Below, piece after piece: positions 1 to 12,179 of a DNA stretch of 64,000 nucleotides (the stretch's first letter is position 1; the number at the start of each line of letters is the position of its first letter). Position numbers and translations under genes: made by a program. Source of the stretch: Chrysomallon squamiferum. Its lineage: Eukaryota; Mollusca; Gastropoda; Neomphalida; Peltospiridae. The notes under the pieces are model-generated. The model searched no databases, was not told the DNA's origin, and worked only from the letters and a program-made list of their open reading frames with translations. The stretch spans positions 18,845,894 through 18,909,893 of the forward strand of contig CM022672.1 in NCBI GenBank assembly GCA_012295275.1, given 5' to 3'.

Positions 1-352
1 AGAAATTAGTCACTTATATTTTCTGAAGCAAAAGAAATAATTTTTAGCACATGTTGAAAACGAAAATATTTTAAACCATTCATAACATTATAGCTGATAA
101 TAAAATGACTCACATATATATATATATAGTTAATAATGTTTCAACACCTTCTCCAACAATTCAGCTTTACATTTTTGTGTTGTTCTTTTCATACGTATGT
201 GTGTACGTTTGTGCGTGTGTGTCTGTTTGTGTAGATGTGTAATATATTTACTTAACTTATACACACAAGAACATATATTGCTCTCTCTCTCTTTCTCTCT
301 CACATACACATACACACACAATGTTTGTGCATATACATACGTATATATTATA
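1..352. other. gene-free AT-rich left edge
   Basis: No supported gene. The stretch holds a short TA run near 113-128, a CT-rich run near 281-300 and CA-rich sequence leading into the TACA microsatellite. Open frames here are by-products of low-complexity sequence. Confidence 0.7.
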
Positions 353-756
353 TACATACATACATACATACATACACACATACATACATACATAAATACA
401 TAAATACATACATACATACATACATAAATACATACATACATACATACATACATACATACATACATACATACATAAATACGTACATACATACATACATACA
501 CACATACATACATACATACATACATAAATACATAAATACATACATACATACATACATACATACATACATAAATACATACATACATACATACACACACACA
601 TACATACATACATACATACATACATACATACATAAATACATACATACATACATACATACATACATACATACATACATACATACATACATACATACATACA
701 TACATACATACATACATACATACATACATACATACATACATACATACATACATACA
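353..756. repeat. (TACA/CATA)n microsatellite, about 400 bp
   Basis: A nearly unbroken tetranucleotide array of TACA units with scattered ATAA and CACA variants. Because the unit has no stop codon in several frames it gives long open frames on both strands (Met-Tyr-Val-Cys or Tyr-Ile-His-Thr repeats), which are not genes. Its length makes it a likely polymorphic locus. Confidence 0.97.
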
Positions 757-3467
757 CATGATGTAAACATAGAGACTCTGGAAGGGGGACAGCCAGACAG
801 AGAGATCAATAGATTTTCGAGTGTGTATGATTGATTTGTTTGTTTTTAAAATGCACAATTATAACTACAAAAGCCGAAAGTCAACATAATACAGAACCAG
901 CAGAAAATCTGCACGAAACTGCAAAGTAAACAGACCTAAGATGATTTCAACAACAACAAAAAAAAAAAAAAAAAAAAAAAAAACATTTTATAGCTGCCAT
1001 GTTTGTAATATTTTAATATCTTAATATTTATAGGTGAATATTTCATTCGGGGGTATTGATAGTGCAACCTTTTTATAAGAATATCACTAAAAAGACAGCA
1101 GCTTTGATTTAATGTTCTTATCACGCTATCTCTCTGTCTCTTTAAAGCAATGTCAAAGGACACTGCACAAATCTTTTCGGGATAAACAATTACGTCTTCT
1201 TTGTGAGCCGCGTGATGTCACACTTTTTTTTACCTTTTCACTGCATGAATATCTGAAGTGCAGTTAATACAAATTTAGTTTTCCCATAGTTAACGCTTTT
1301 TATTTATTTTTTAATATTTTTATTTATTTTATTATTATTATTATTATTGTTGTTGTTGTTTTTGTTTTGGTTTTTTATTCATTTGTTTGTTTGGTTTGGT
1401 TGTTGTTGAGTTTTTTAAAATTTCTAATGCATTTAAAAATTCGTGAAAGATAAAATTTCTGACTAAGCCAAAGTCACGCTCTAAATATGGACCTGTTTTG
1501 TACCATAAAGTTTGAAAAGTGAGGATTATTGGGGGGTGTATGTGTCTTTGTCCTTGCTGATGTGCAAATGCTCCGCTAAAAGAAATCCCATACGAAAAAT
1601 AATATAAGATAAAAATTAAATCTTCAAAAAAAAAAGAAAAAAGAAAGGTTCTGTTTTACTCTGATTCGTTATAATTTTAATATTATTTCCAGAACAACGA
1701 AATTACATTTATAGGAATCAGAGACAGTAATTATTTTATTTCACTGAAGTATTTAATCTTCGATTTATGAAAACCCTGAACATAAAGCAAGCTTAGGCAC
1801 GCAGGCCTGTAGACAGTATAAAAGAATACACAACAGCACAGTCATTTTCAGAGAGGAAACTTGAAAGTTAACCCTCTGTTAAAATATATAAATACTAGAC
1901 TCAAATTGACAAAATACTCATACACAAATACATACAGACACCGGTATAATATTCAGTCTTTTCTTTTAATTTACATGACATTGCATACTAGTATAAAACT
2001 TTCATGATAATTTCCATATATTAAATAATTTAACCTACGGTGGAGAGTATCACCACTCCCCTCAAGGTGGGTGTGTCATCACTCACCAAGTGACTCCTTG
2101 TCGCTACAGTTTTTGTGTATTACACAGACACACACACTATGCAGCGCTTCGTCCCCCCACCCCCCACCCTCACACAGATACACATACTCGTCTGTTTCTC
2201 TAGTGTTTTATCATATATATATATATATGTATTAACTAGATAATGAAATATTTAACTTACAGAGGTTTTCTCTGAATCTAAGTAATCCCCCGGGAGAACA
2301 CTGTTTTGCCCGAACTGCAAATGTGAGTTTGTTGATATTTAATGACGTAACTTAATTGTCGACGTCATTTATTTGTTGTTATTTAAGTTTGTTAGTTAAT
2401 TGTCGATGTCATTTATTTGTTGAAATGATGACGTCATATAAGAAATAAAATTATAATACCTTATAACTTATATATATATATATATATATATATACACGAT
2501 CTAGAAATATATAAAGACTGGCTGACTCAACCGTGGCGCTGTTGTGTTAATACTTTAGCTTTTTCAAAGTAAATTACAAACCTTAAAATCACTAAAACAA
2601 AAGCAAAACTCTTTTCGTTCGTTTTCCAGATACGTCTTGTAGACAAGTGACTCCCTTGACAGGTCCCTCATTTATTTAAACGAATTTTCCCACGGATATC
2701 AGATTTTGAAAACTCAACAAAGAAAAAAAAACGATTTTTTGTTAAACTAGTGTCACAGAGGTGAACTTAGTATATTCTCAAATTCAATAAAAATTGTAAT
2801 ATTTCAAGCAATTACTATGATAGCGGCAAATTTAGTAAATTTCATTCAACTCAAACTCAAGAATCGTAACAGAACACTGAAGTATGAACGACATTAATCA
2901 TACTTTAAACAAATAAGCTGCTAAGGAAAAATAAACTTTAACTCAAAAGGATGTCAGCATCATCAAACAAGCAGAACAAACCTAACAGAAAAGGCGATGC
3001 AAAATATAATTTTCAATCCGATACACCAACAACGATAAGCATGATAATCATGCAAGAAGCTTGAAAAATGAATAAATAACGGGCAGTTAAAACCTACGAC
3101 AATCACTTACGTAATCGATTTCGGTCGGATACAAGATAAGGGGCTACAGCTCAGTGCCTGACTTGCGGGCGTGGTCCCTGATGAGCTCGTTAATTTTCAC
3201 ACCCATTCAGAGCGAGACACATCTGATTAGCCCATAGTGTCCAATTTCATGGTGCGTTAGAAAAAGCTAATTATATATATATATATATATACGTATGTCG
3301 TGCAAGTGTCTTATTTGCGATAATGAACTGGGCATGGCCTGAACATCATTAGTTGACACTTAATTTATCTTGAAACATTTTGAAAGAAAAATTAATAACA
3401 ATAACAGCGATCAAGTTTCCACCCCGCCAAGTTTGGTGATAAATTAAAACAAACCAACCAAAATGAA

Positions 3468-3500
<33 letters not shown>

Positions 3501-3505
3501 GTTAC

Positions 3506-3554
<49 letters not shown>

Positions 3555-3649
3555 TTTTTTTTTTTTTTTTTTTTTTATATATATACACTAAAAAATAAAA
3601 TAATAATAATAATTATAATAATAATAAACATGGAAAAAAGAATCGGTTC

Positions 3650-3680
<31 letters not shown>

Positions 3681-4611
3681 TTTTTGTTGTTGTTTTTTTT
3701 TTTTTTTTTTAACTCATAATTTTCTTCATAGTTGACCTTTTAAAAGAAAACAAAAAATACAAAAATAAATTGTTTTACAGGTGTACTGAATTTGTTTTCA
3801 CGTAAATGAATGACATGCTTTCTTTTAACAGTTAACATATACCAGTGTTTCCATTCTGAAATAATTATCACTGCACTTCAACAAAAAAAACATGTTTATT
3901 TTATTACAAATCAAAAGGAACGCATTTCATTAAGGTTTCTTTGCTTTTACTGAACAAAATTTACACTGGTTTAATGTAAATAAACTAAATAAAGTGATTT
4001 CCTTCTATTTTTTTTTTCTTATTTTTTTTTTTGACAAGGTGTTTGGTAGCTGTTAATTTTCCTTTAACTATCTTACTTCGTAGAGAAACTGTTATTCAGT
4101 TTCGTGCTGTTTTTAAAATACCGTTTCGTGCAATTTAGTTACCATTGATTCAGATATGACACATATTAATACACAGACTTATTAAGCAGAGAGAAAAAAA
4201 AAAAGGCAAAAGTCAAAATCATCTTTAGTTTGCAGTAAATCCCTTTAATTTTTTTTTTATAATTTATTATTTTATTATTATTTTATTGTTGGTTGGTTGG
4301 TTCTTGTGCTACTGTTGTTTTGTTGTTATTGTCTTTGTTTTTTTTTTTTTGTTGGGTTTTTTGTAGGGATTCATATTTTCGTTATTTATTTCTTATAATA
4401 ATAAGAGTAATACAAAAATGAAGAAAGAAAATGAAATAAAACAAATGAGTTTAAATATTGTACAACATAAACGAGAAACCTTTTTTTTTGTCATTTATTT
4501 ATTATTTACTTTTTTTGTTTTATTGTTTATTCTTTTTATTCTTTTCATTTTTTTAAATTTATAAACTGATTTCTGATTTTTTGTTTGTATGTTTTTATTT
4601 ATTTATTAATT
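757..4611. other. gene-free region with homopolymer and TA runs
   Basis: No coding region could be supported on either strand. The segment holds a poly-A run near 959-982, TA runs near 2214-2228, 2470-2493, 3271-3291 and 3652-3675, mixed T/ATT tracts at 3475-3577, and the CRE-like cluster listed separately. The patch around 3110-3250 is less AT-rich, but no exon with good splice borders was recognised. Confidence 0.6.
2341..2440. promoter_or_regulatory. cluster of CRE/ATF-like sites in a 44-bp tandem duplication
   Basis: Four CRE-like elements lie within 100 bp: TGACGTAA at 2343-2350, GACGTCAT at 2361-2368, a one-base variant GATGTCAT at 2405-2412, and the full palindrome TGACGTCA at 2429-2436. 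Two of them lie in a 27-bp block present twice 44 bp apart (2352-2378 and 2396-2422) that differs at one base. TGACGTCA is the consensus bound by CREB/ATF factors. No adjacent transcript is visible, so regulatory function is inferred from motif density only. Confidence 0.3.
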
Positions 4612-5496
4612 TTTATTTATCGATAACAGAAAAATACGATATACATAAATATTTGTATCGCCTTCTTTATCTTTGATTATATCTATGTGTATGTAGTAAT
4701 TTCCGTTTATTTATTTATTTATTTATATATTTATTTATTTATGTTTTTATATTATTTATTTATTTATCTTTTTATCCATTTACTTATTTATTGATATATT
4801 TATTTATTTATTTAATGATATTTTTATTTATCGATAATAGAAAAATACGATATACATAAATATTTGTATCGCCTTCTATATCTGTGATTGTATCTATGTG
4901 TATGCAGTAATTTCCGTTTATTTATTTATTTACTTATTTACCTTTTTATCCACTTACTTATTTATTGATATTTTTTTTTATTTTTTATTTTTTATTTTTT
5001 ATTTTTTTTATTTTTATTTATCAATAACAGAAAAATACGATATACATAAATATTTGTATCGCCTTCTTTATCTGTAATTGTATCTATGTGTATGCAGTAA
5101 TTTCCGTTTATTTATTTATTTATGTACTTATTTACTTATTTATTTATTTACTTATTTACCTTTTTATCCACTTACTTATTTATTGATATTTTTATTTATT
5201 TATTTATTTATTGATATTTTTATTTATCGATAATAGAAAAATACGATATACATAAATATTTGTATCGCCTTCTTTATCTGTGATTGTATCTATGTGTATG
5301 CAGTAATTTCCGTTTATTTATTTATTTATTTACTTACTTACCTTTTTATCCACTTACTTATTTATTGATATTTTTTTTTTTTTTTTTATTATTATTATTT
5401 TTTTATTTATCAATAACAGAAAAATACGATATACATAAATATTTGTATCGCCTTCTTTATCTGTGATTGTATCTATTTGTATGCAGTAATTTCCGT

Positions 5497-5531
<35 letters not shown>

Positions 5532-5760
5532 CTTATTTACCTTTTTATCCACTTACTTATTTATTGATATTTTTTTTATTTTATTTTTTATTTTTTATTT
5601 TTTTTATATTTTATTTTTTATCTGTGATTGTATTTATTTATTTATTTATTTTTTACAATTTTATCAATAACAGAAAAATACGATATACATAAATATTTGT
5701 ATCGCCTTCTTTATCTGTGATTGTATCTATGTGTATACAGTAATTTCCGTTTATTTATTC
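4612..5760 (+). repeat. tandem array of about 200-bp units (six copies)
   Basis: Six copies of a conserved core of about 95 bp start near 4620, 4831, 5021, 5226, 5410 and 5663. Each core runs from a TATC(G/A)ATAA(C/T)AG block through AAAAATACGATATACATAA and TATTTGTATCGCCTTCT to GCAGTAATTTCCG. Cores are separated by TTTA/TTTT-rich spacers of varying length, so the period runs from 184 to 253 bp. The stretch from CGATA to TATCG is an imperfect inverted repeat. Short hydrophobic open frames across the array are by-products of TTTA repeats. Confidence 0.9.
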
Positions 5761-6732
5761 GTTCGTTCAATCATTCATTCATTAATTCATTTATTTTTAT
5801 ATTAATTTTAATTTTTTTTTTTTTTTAAATTTATCTCTTTATCAATTTATTTTTTGATATTTTATATATTTTTATATTTTTTGTTTACTGATACTCTTAT
5901 ATATACATTTTTTAAATAAGTATTTCGCAAACAAAGTATTTATAGCGTTTTTCACTCACAAACTCACGAACACATGTACACACATAAATAAACACAGACG
6001 CTAAGCAATTCGGTATTTTGTGGGAATGACGTTCAAGCTACCAAAAATATCGTTTCACTTAATTCACGCGGTGTGAAGAAATATTTCATATGCATAGTTT
6101 ATATACCATCTAAAAATAACTGACAGCGTCATAGAAACCGTACTACTACTGAAAAGAAAGGGAAAAAGGTACCCAACACTCCTTTGCGCTATTCAGACAA
6201 AACCCTACAGTAAAACCGTCACTGCCCATTCGGCCACCTTGGTAATCTGATTCATTCATAAACTGCAACATTAGCTCGTAAGCCACACCTTTCTCACGAT
6301 CTGGTGCAGTTTTTATCCACGATATTTAACTAACGTAACGTGACAAGCAGAAAAAATTCAAAGGCGGGGCTTAGGTCCTGTTTGACGTACAAGCCTATAG
6401 AATACGATTACACAGACGTACTTCCGACTGAAAGAAATGGTAAAGGGTTAACAAATGTTTGGTAATTAATAATAAAGACGAATAGAGAAGCCCCTATTTT
6501 TTGACTGATGGGTGAGCCGCAGGTTCTGTATAAAATGAAAAAATTCTCTAACAGTGTTACATAAGTGACATGTTTCACGAGATGCTGTTTCGCACAGAGG
6601 CTTCAAATCTTGACATTTATGTGAAGTAACGTTATTATCAACTTTAACGCTGACACAGTACAATTAACATACATAATTTCAATCGAATTGTGGTGAACTG
6701 ATCTCCAGGTAATTAAATAAAGAGTAAACACC
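5761..6732. other. upstream region of the glycosyltransferase gene
   Basis: No gene supported. After about 5950 the base composition becomes more balanced than in the flanking low-complexity DNA, consistent with promoter or 5' UTR of the gene starting at 6733. A CTCCAG|GT sequence at 6702-6709 could be a splice acceptor, which would allow a non-coding first exon. No clear TATA box was recognised. Confidence 0.4.
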
Positions 6733-8796
6733 ATGCAAAGAACTAAGCGAATATTTCTGTATTTTACTTTTTGGATCTCACTCGCTCTTATATCCATAGT
6801 TCTAAATATTCTTAACATTGACTGGACACGAACTAATGTTTTCCATGGAATTGTTCTCATCGTTATTCTGGGGGTACTTCAAGGCTCAGTCATGGAATTT
6901 CCGGTGCAGACGATTGTGACTTTGGTTGTTGGAGGAGAAAAGCGTCAAACAGCTAAACATACAGACGACAGTTTGACTCTGGTGCTAAATTACAATTTAC
7001 TAGCAGTAACAAAAGACGATATTGATGAATGTTTACAAACGATGTATGAAGCCTACATGGGAAACCTGTCAGACAGGATTTCTGCAGTTCTTGTGAGTGC
7101 CACAAACTCTGACGATCTTAAAAAGTACGAACTGGAGGTGAGAGACAATTATCGTGCTCTCATTTACGACGAACTTTTTCAAGAAGGATTAAGTTTTGCC
7201 CACGGAGAGCCAGTTGATCCAAAGCATATGGAATATATTTGGTCCAAATTTCAAGATGTTGACAAAAATATGTTTCTTCAGCAGTTATTGGATCAAATTT
7301 GTGATAGATTTGCTAGAGAATTCATGGTGATTCACCGAGTTTCGAGAGTGTTACGTAAGTGTGGACAGTACCAAGATCTGATGCTGTTGTCAGAAGGTGA
7401 TGACGACGCCTACACTTACACAGATCCTGAGTATTACGGAAAACTCGCCAGACCGTACGGCCAGCCTTTGTTCTACGACTCTGAAGACGTAGAAAACATT
7501 TTTGGTCGCAAGTTTGACTACACTTTAGTTCTGGACGGTGACACCGGAGTTCCAGAAGGTTCAGTGTTTGTTTTGCTGGACATCGCGGCAGCACATCCGG
7601 ATCGTGGAATAATCCAGCCGTCGATCGAGTTGACTGCTGCCTCTGATGACTCCCTGTTCATGCATCTCGAGAAAATGCGCCAGGCCATTTATGAACCCAT
7701 GACAAACGCCATCATGTCGTTTCTTGGTCAATCGTCGTATTTCGGTAAGGCAATGATAAAAAACACTATTTATATTGAAAGAGTAATCGGGACAAGAGAC
7801 AATCTTATAGAAAGAGTGCCAGTGGATGTTCTAAGTCATGATACTTTCGAAGCAGCAATTCTGCAACCTCTCTATGTTTCGTCGGTCCAGCTTTTAGAAG
7901 CTCCACCTTACAACTATGTGTCGTGGAACATTCGAGAAAGAAGATGGAACAGAGGAGAAGTCCTCTTGTCCATGTACTTTTGGAAAACCTTTTTCGGTAA
8001 ACCAATGAGATGGTTGCAGAGAATGGTGCAAGGTGACAAATTCAATGCCACAAAACTGAGAACAGAATCAAAGTTAGACTTTGTATCATCTTACATAGCT
8101 CACTCAGCTTTGAGACAAATGTTTATGAAACCTACGCTTTTGATTTATATCATTATTAATTACACTGCTCAACTCAGGTACCAATATGCCTCACTGATAA
8201 TCATCATGTTTCTTATACTGGTATTTCCTAAATTTGCCACGTGCACCAGAAAGAACTATAAATACGTAGCACTAGAAACACTGGCATCAATTCTCCAGTT
8301 CACACCAGAAGCAATGGTGGGTTGTGTGCGTATCGTGCGTGCTTTCCAAGCAAACATCAGTCTGGATACGAAATGGATTCCTCAAAGGGCTGTGGAAGAA
8401 GAATTTAAAAAATCAAACCCTTTTCTGTCCAGTTTTAAACATCTTTGGGGTTACTCTTTGTTCGCTCTTGTAACTGCTGTTGTATACGGAGTGTTAGCAC
8501 CAGACGGAGCTTTGATATTCGTCATGCTAATAACTCTTTTCTTACTTCCTCTGTATACGGGATTCACGTCTCTTACGAAAAAACTCAAATCTTCCAACAC
8601 GGTTTCAGATCAGTACAGACAAAACATAGAAACGGGAATAAGTGTTATCAGTATGTCGGACAGTCCTAAAGACTGTTCGCGAATACCGCGCGTAACTTTG
8701 CCTTTAGCTTATTCAGCACAGTCTCTGGATCCTTTCCGAGTGGACGGTCATTCGTCGTTTAGCAAAGCAAGTGCTCCCTACATGCTTGAAGTGTGA
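6733..8796 (+). CDS. membrane glycosyltransferase resembling GT84 (cyclic beta-glucan synthase type), intronless
   Basis: A single uninterrupted 687-codon frame. The start has A at -3 and an in-frame TAA 15 nt upstream. Order of parts: two hydrophobic segments (about 7-29 and 36-67), a soluble stretch, a GT-A type catalytic region, then membrane segments at about 469-500 and 570-612. In the catalytic region I see LDGDT (267-271, DxD-like), IIQP (293-296), GQSSYFGKA (332-340), VLSHDTFEAA (366-375) and RERRWNRGE (401-409, the Q/RxxRW-like motif). This order matches what I know of the GT84 domain of bacterial cyclic beta-1,2-glucan synthases, which carry DxD, LQP, GxxxGK, LSHDLxEG and RxHRWxRGD. 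The bacterial enzymes are several times longer and also have GH94-type parts, absent here. It probably moves a sugar from a nucleotide sugar at a membrane; donor, acceptor and product are unknown. Lack of introns contrasts with PGAM, protrudin and hillarin in the same window. Confidence 0.75.
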   Translation: MQRTKRIFLYFTFWISLALISIVLNILNIDWTRTNVFHGIVLIVILGVLQGSVMEFPVQTIVTLVVGGEKRQTAKHTDDSLTLVLNYNLLAVTKDDIDECLQTMYEAYMGNLSDRISAVLVSATNSDDLKKYELEVRDNYRALIYDELFQEGLSFAHGEPVDPKHMEYIWSKFQDVDKNMFLQQLLDQICDRFAREFMVIHRVSRVLRKCGQYQDLMLLSEGDDDAYTYTDPEYYGKLARPYGQPLFYDSEDVENIFGRKFDYTLVLDGDTGVPEGSVFVLLDIAAAHPDRGIIQPSIELTAASDDSLFMHLEKMRQAIYEPMTNAIMSFLGQSSYFGKAMIKNTIYIERVIGTRDNLIERVPVDVLSHDTFEAAILQPLYVSSVQLLEAPPYNYVSWNIRERRWNRGEVLLSMYFWKTFFGKPMRWLQRMVQGDKFNATKLRTESKLDFVSSYIAHSALRQMFMKPTLLIYIIINYTAQLRYQYASLIIIMFLILVFPKFATCTRKNYKYVALETLASILQFTPEAMVGCVRIVRAFQANISLDTKWIPQRAVEEEFKKSNPFLSSFKHLWGYSLFALVTAVVYGVLAPDGALIFVMLITLFLLPLYTGFTSLTKKLKSSNTVSDQYRQNIETGISVISMSDSPKDCSRIPRVTLPLAYSAQSLDPFRVDGHSSFSKASAPYMLEV

Positions 8797-9690
8797 AGCT
8801 GTCGTTAACTGTATTGACAACGAGAATGCCAGTATTCGAGAATTTCAAACAGAACATTGCAGCAAGCAGCTGAGACAAACACGTCTCATACAAAAAAACA
8901 GTCATTAACGAGAAACTACTACTCTTTACAAACAGACCCGTGAAGGTGTATTTATTTAACTATGTAATTATTTATTTAATTTCTTTTTTTTTAAATTATT
9001 TATTTATTTATTTATTCTTTCATTCATTCGTTCATTCATTCATTCATTTATTGATTCATTTTCTCATATTTGTTCATTTATATATATATACGAAAGTTAT
9101 TGCATTTTGGTGCCATTTTCAAAATCATCTGATCCCATGTTTGTAATGAAACTTTTTACATACGTAGGTGTACTTGACTAATCTGTTTCGGGCGTGGATC
9201 TAAAATGATGGGTGCTATGAAGAATTGTGATAGAAATATATATATCTGATTAGACGATATCATAGCCAACAATCAGAGAGTGATTGATTGTCCAAACAAG
9301 CTACGTTTTAACCGTTGACATTTGTGTTTGCTACCATCAATAATGTAAACGAAATCGCCATTGTCAGGATATTTCTGGGTTTACGTTTCAGAGTTTGAGT
9401 AGGAAGATAGGAATGATTAAAAAAGGGTGTGGTTTCGGCTATTATTTGAATGAATATTTTTTCTATTAATAATATATTATTCAATTTTTTTATCTTTTTT
9501 TTTTTTTATCTTATTGACACTAAAATAGGGGTGGGGAGTGGGAAATGTTAAATAAATATATGAATAAAAACTAGCTTAGATTTAAATTATAAATAAATAA
9601 AAAGTAGAAAATTTGATTCACTCGCAAATTAGAATTTTTGATTTCTTTTTTGAAATAACTGAGAAATCACTAAGTTATGTAAGACGTTAC
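8797..9690. other. 3' flank of the glycosyltransferase gene
   Basis: Probable 3' UTR and flanking DNA. TTTA/TTCA simple repeats lie at about 8990-9085. AATAAA hexamers occur near 9551 and 9563 and could act as poly(A) signals, but the AT richness makes chance hexamers common. No further gene seen. Confidence 0.4.
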
Positions 9691-9691
9691 A

Positions 9692-9733
9692 AGTACATAC
9701 ATATATACATACATACATACATACATACATACA

Positions 9734-9763
<30 letters not shown>
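9692..9763. repeat. (TACA)n microsatellite
   Basis: About 17 TACA units, the same motif as the large array at the left end of the window. Confidence 0.95.
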
Positions 9764-9765
<2 letters not shown>

Positions 9766-10021
9766 CGCATGTTGTGTGTCTGCTGTGTCTGTTGTGTTAC
9801 CACGTGTCGGAAAACCAAAGCTCACAATTTATTATCTGTTATTTGTGATATTTATTACATCCCGCAGGCGGGATTTTTCATATAAAAATACTTTTTAATG
9901 AATGCGTTCCTGTCTTTTATATATATAGAAAATATCTTCTTTTTTTTTCTTTGTCTCTCTCTCTCTCGCTGTCTCATATTTTATCAAACTGTGCAACTGT
10001 ACAATGTGGTTTTTGGGGGGT

Positions 10022-10052
<31 letters not shown>

Positions 10053-10969
10053 GGTTTTGGGGGGTATGTTATTGTTAACATATTCAGTAATTCGAAAGGT
10101 ATGCCATGTGAATATCATCCCAGTGACAGCATAGGTAACAGTATTGGAAGAAAACTAAACTACATTTTTTTATTTTTTTATTTTTTTTTGAAATCCATCC
10201 TTTCCAGGGGCAAACCCAGGATATATATAGATATATATATAGATAAATTACCTCAAACAGAAAATAGACCATCCTTACTTCCTTCACATCCTATCCGCCC
10301 TTAATCCTCGCTTGGCATTATATAAATTATTATTATTACGGAAGACAATACGATACGTTTTACAATCGTACAAAACCTTTCGTGTACCGTCCGTTTAATT
10401 ATTCTTGTCGCGGATGTGCTTTTGGTGCTTTGGTCTTAATTTCTATTCAAATAATCTAAATATAGCAATAGAGGTTTAGCATGCAAATAGTGATCATTTT
10501 TTTCCCGGTGAGAAAAACCTGAAAATAGACAAACATTGAAATAGTCCCACGACTGGTATGTTGGCGTAATCTTTAAGCATTGTAAATACACACATACATA
10601 TATAAATACGTACGTACGTACGTACATATATATATTTCTTTTTTTATTATTATTATTCTTTTGTTTTAAATGTCTCCTTGTTATAACAGTACTTAGTATC
10701 TGTTGTGCCATTACTGTGTACATGTTTTCTACTTTTGTTACTTGGAAATTTTTACAAATTGTTAATTGTACCCACTGTACCTGGTTGGTCGCTAAAATAT
10801 TTGATATATGCAATAAATAAAAATAAAAAATTAATATTATTCCACTGTCGTTGTTGTTGTTGATTTTTTTCATGTTTTTAGGCAAAAATAAAAATAATTA
10901 TTATTTTAATTATACAGACAAATTGGTAAACAGAAATATTTATGGCTTTCTTAAAACCTAGCAAAAAAA

Positions 10970-11007
<38 letters not shown>

Positions 11008-11662
11008 CGGTGGTACTTATCACACGTCAGTGTAGAATTTGGTCGGTGTAGATCACTAGATCGAGTAGATCACTGGATCGAGTAGATCACACGCCAAAGT
11101 AGCACCTAAAAATCTTTACATCAAGAAGTATAAAGTTATTCTTCCATTTAATAAAATATTTACACATTTAAATATTTATTTATTTATTTATTTATTTACG
11201 TATTTATATATTTATATATTTATTTATTTAATCTGTTTGTCGATGTCTGTTTTCTTGTTGCTAGGATCTTTTTCTGTTGTTTTTTTTTTTTTCTTTTTCT
11301 TCTTCTTTTTGACCTTACCCAACCTCTTTATTAGCATTCAGACTATGAGTAACAGGAAGACTGAAATTCCTGCGAGGAGTTCGTAAAGAAGAACTCGCGT
11401 TCGCCACTACAATAAACTAAAACTTGACTGCCTTTGGCTGTTTGTTTAAACAGTCCGTAACCATAAAACATGACGTGTCGTGAACTAACACCATTCACGC
11501 CCTAAGATAAAACTCACCGTAAGTTACCTCTTACATAATGGGCTGCGTGTGAAGTAGGGATAGTCTGAAAATATTTTTTTTTTTTTTTTTTTTTAAATAG
11601 AAATTGGTGTGGTGTTGCTCTTGTTGCTGTTATTTTAGTTTCTAGGGAGGTGGGGGGTTTGG

Positions 11663-11703
<41 letters not shown>

Positions 11704-12179
11704 TGAGGGGCGGGGTTTCCTTTGGACTTTTTATATTTTTTGTTTGATTGGTTTGAGGGTTTTTTGTGGGATTTTGTGGTTTTTTGTGGGGGGGTTGTAG
11801 GTCTTATTTTAACACAATTCAAAACTTTAAGTCACAAAAAAAGAACAGCTTCTTTATTACAAGATGCCGTGTTACTGCAAATCAGATAAATAAATGAACA
11901 CGAGTTCCCTCCCTCGAAACACGACAAAGCAACCAGACATTATGAGTATCTGTTTCACCCCCCCCCCCCACTAGCGTTTCTGTTGCCTTACCCTCGGAAA
12001 TGAAGTTACTTCACCTCAGAAAAATGTTCTGTCTTTGAGTCTCCGTTCCATAATGACCGTTGTGATAATAATACAGAATTACGCGAAAGCACTTAAAACA
12101 TGAGTAGGAATAAATTAACTACTGTTATAGACCCATACTAACATGTATGTGTGTGCGCAGGTGGGCGGGTATGTGCGGG

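Noticed and set aside
130-858. Long open frames (up to 242 codons) on both strands across the TACA array
   Set aside because: They encode only tetrapeptide repeats caused by a stop-free microsatellite unit and exist in several frames at once.
5284-5692. Small hydrophobic open frames rich in F, Y, L and I
   Set aside because: They come from TTTA spacers of the tandem array and recur with each copy; no start context or conservation signal.
11514-11822. Minus-strand 102-codon frame rich in K, T, H and P
   Set aside because: It crosses a poly-T tract, a GT microsatellite and G-runs; the composition is explained by simple repeats.
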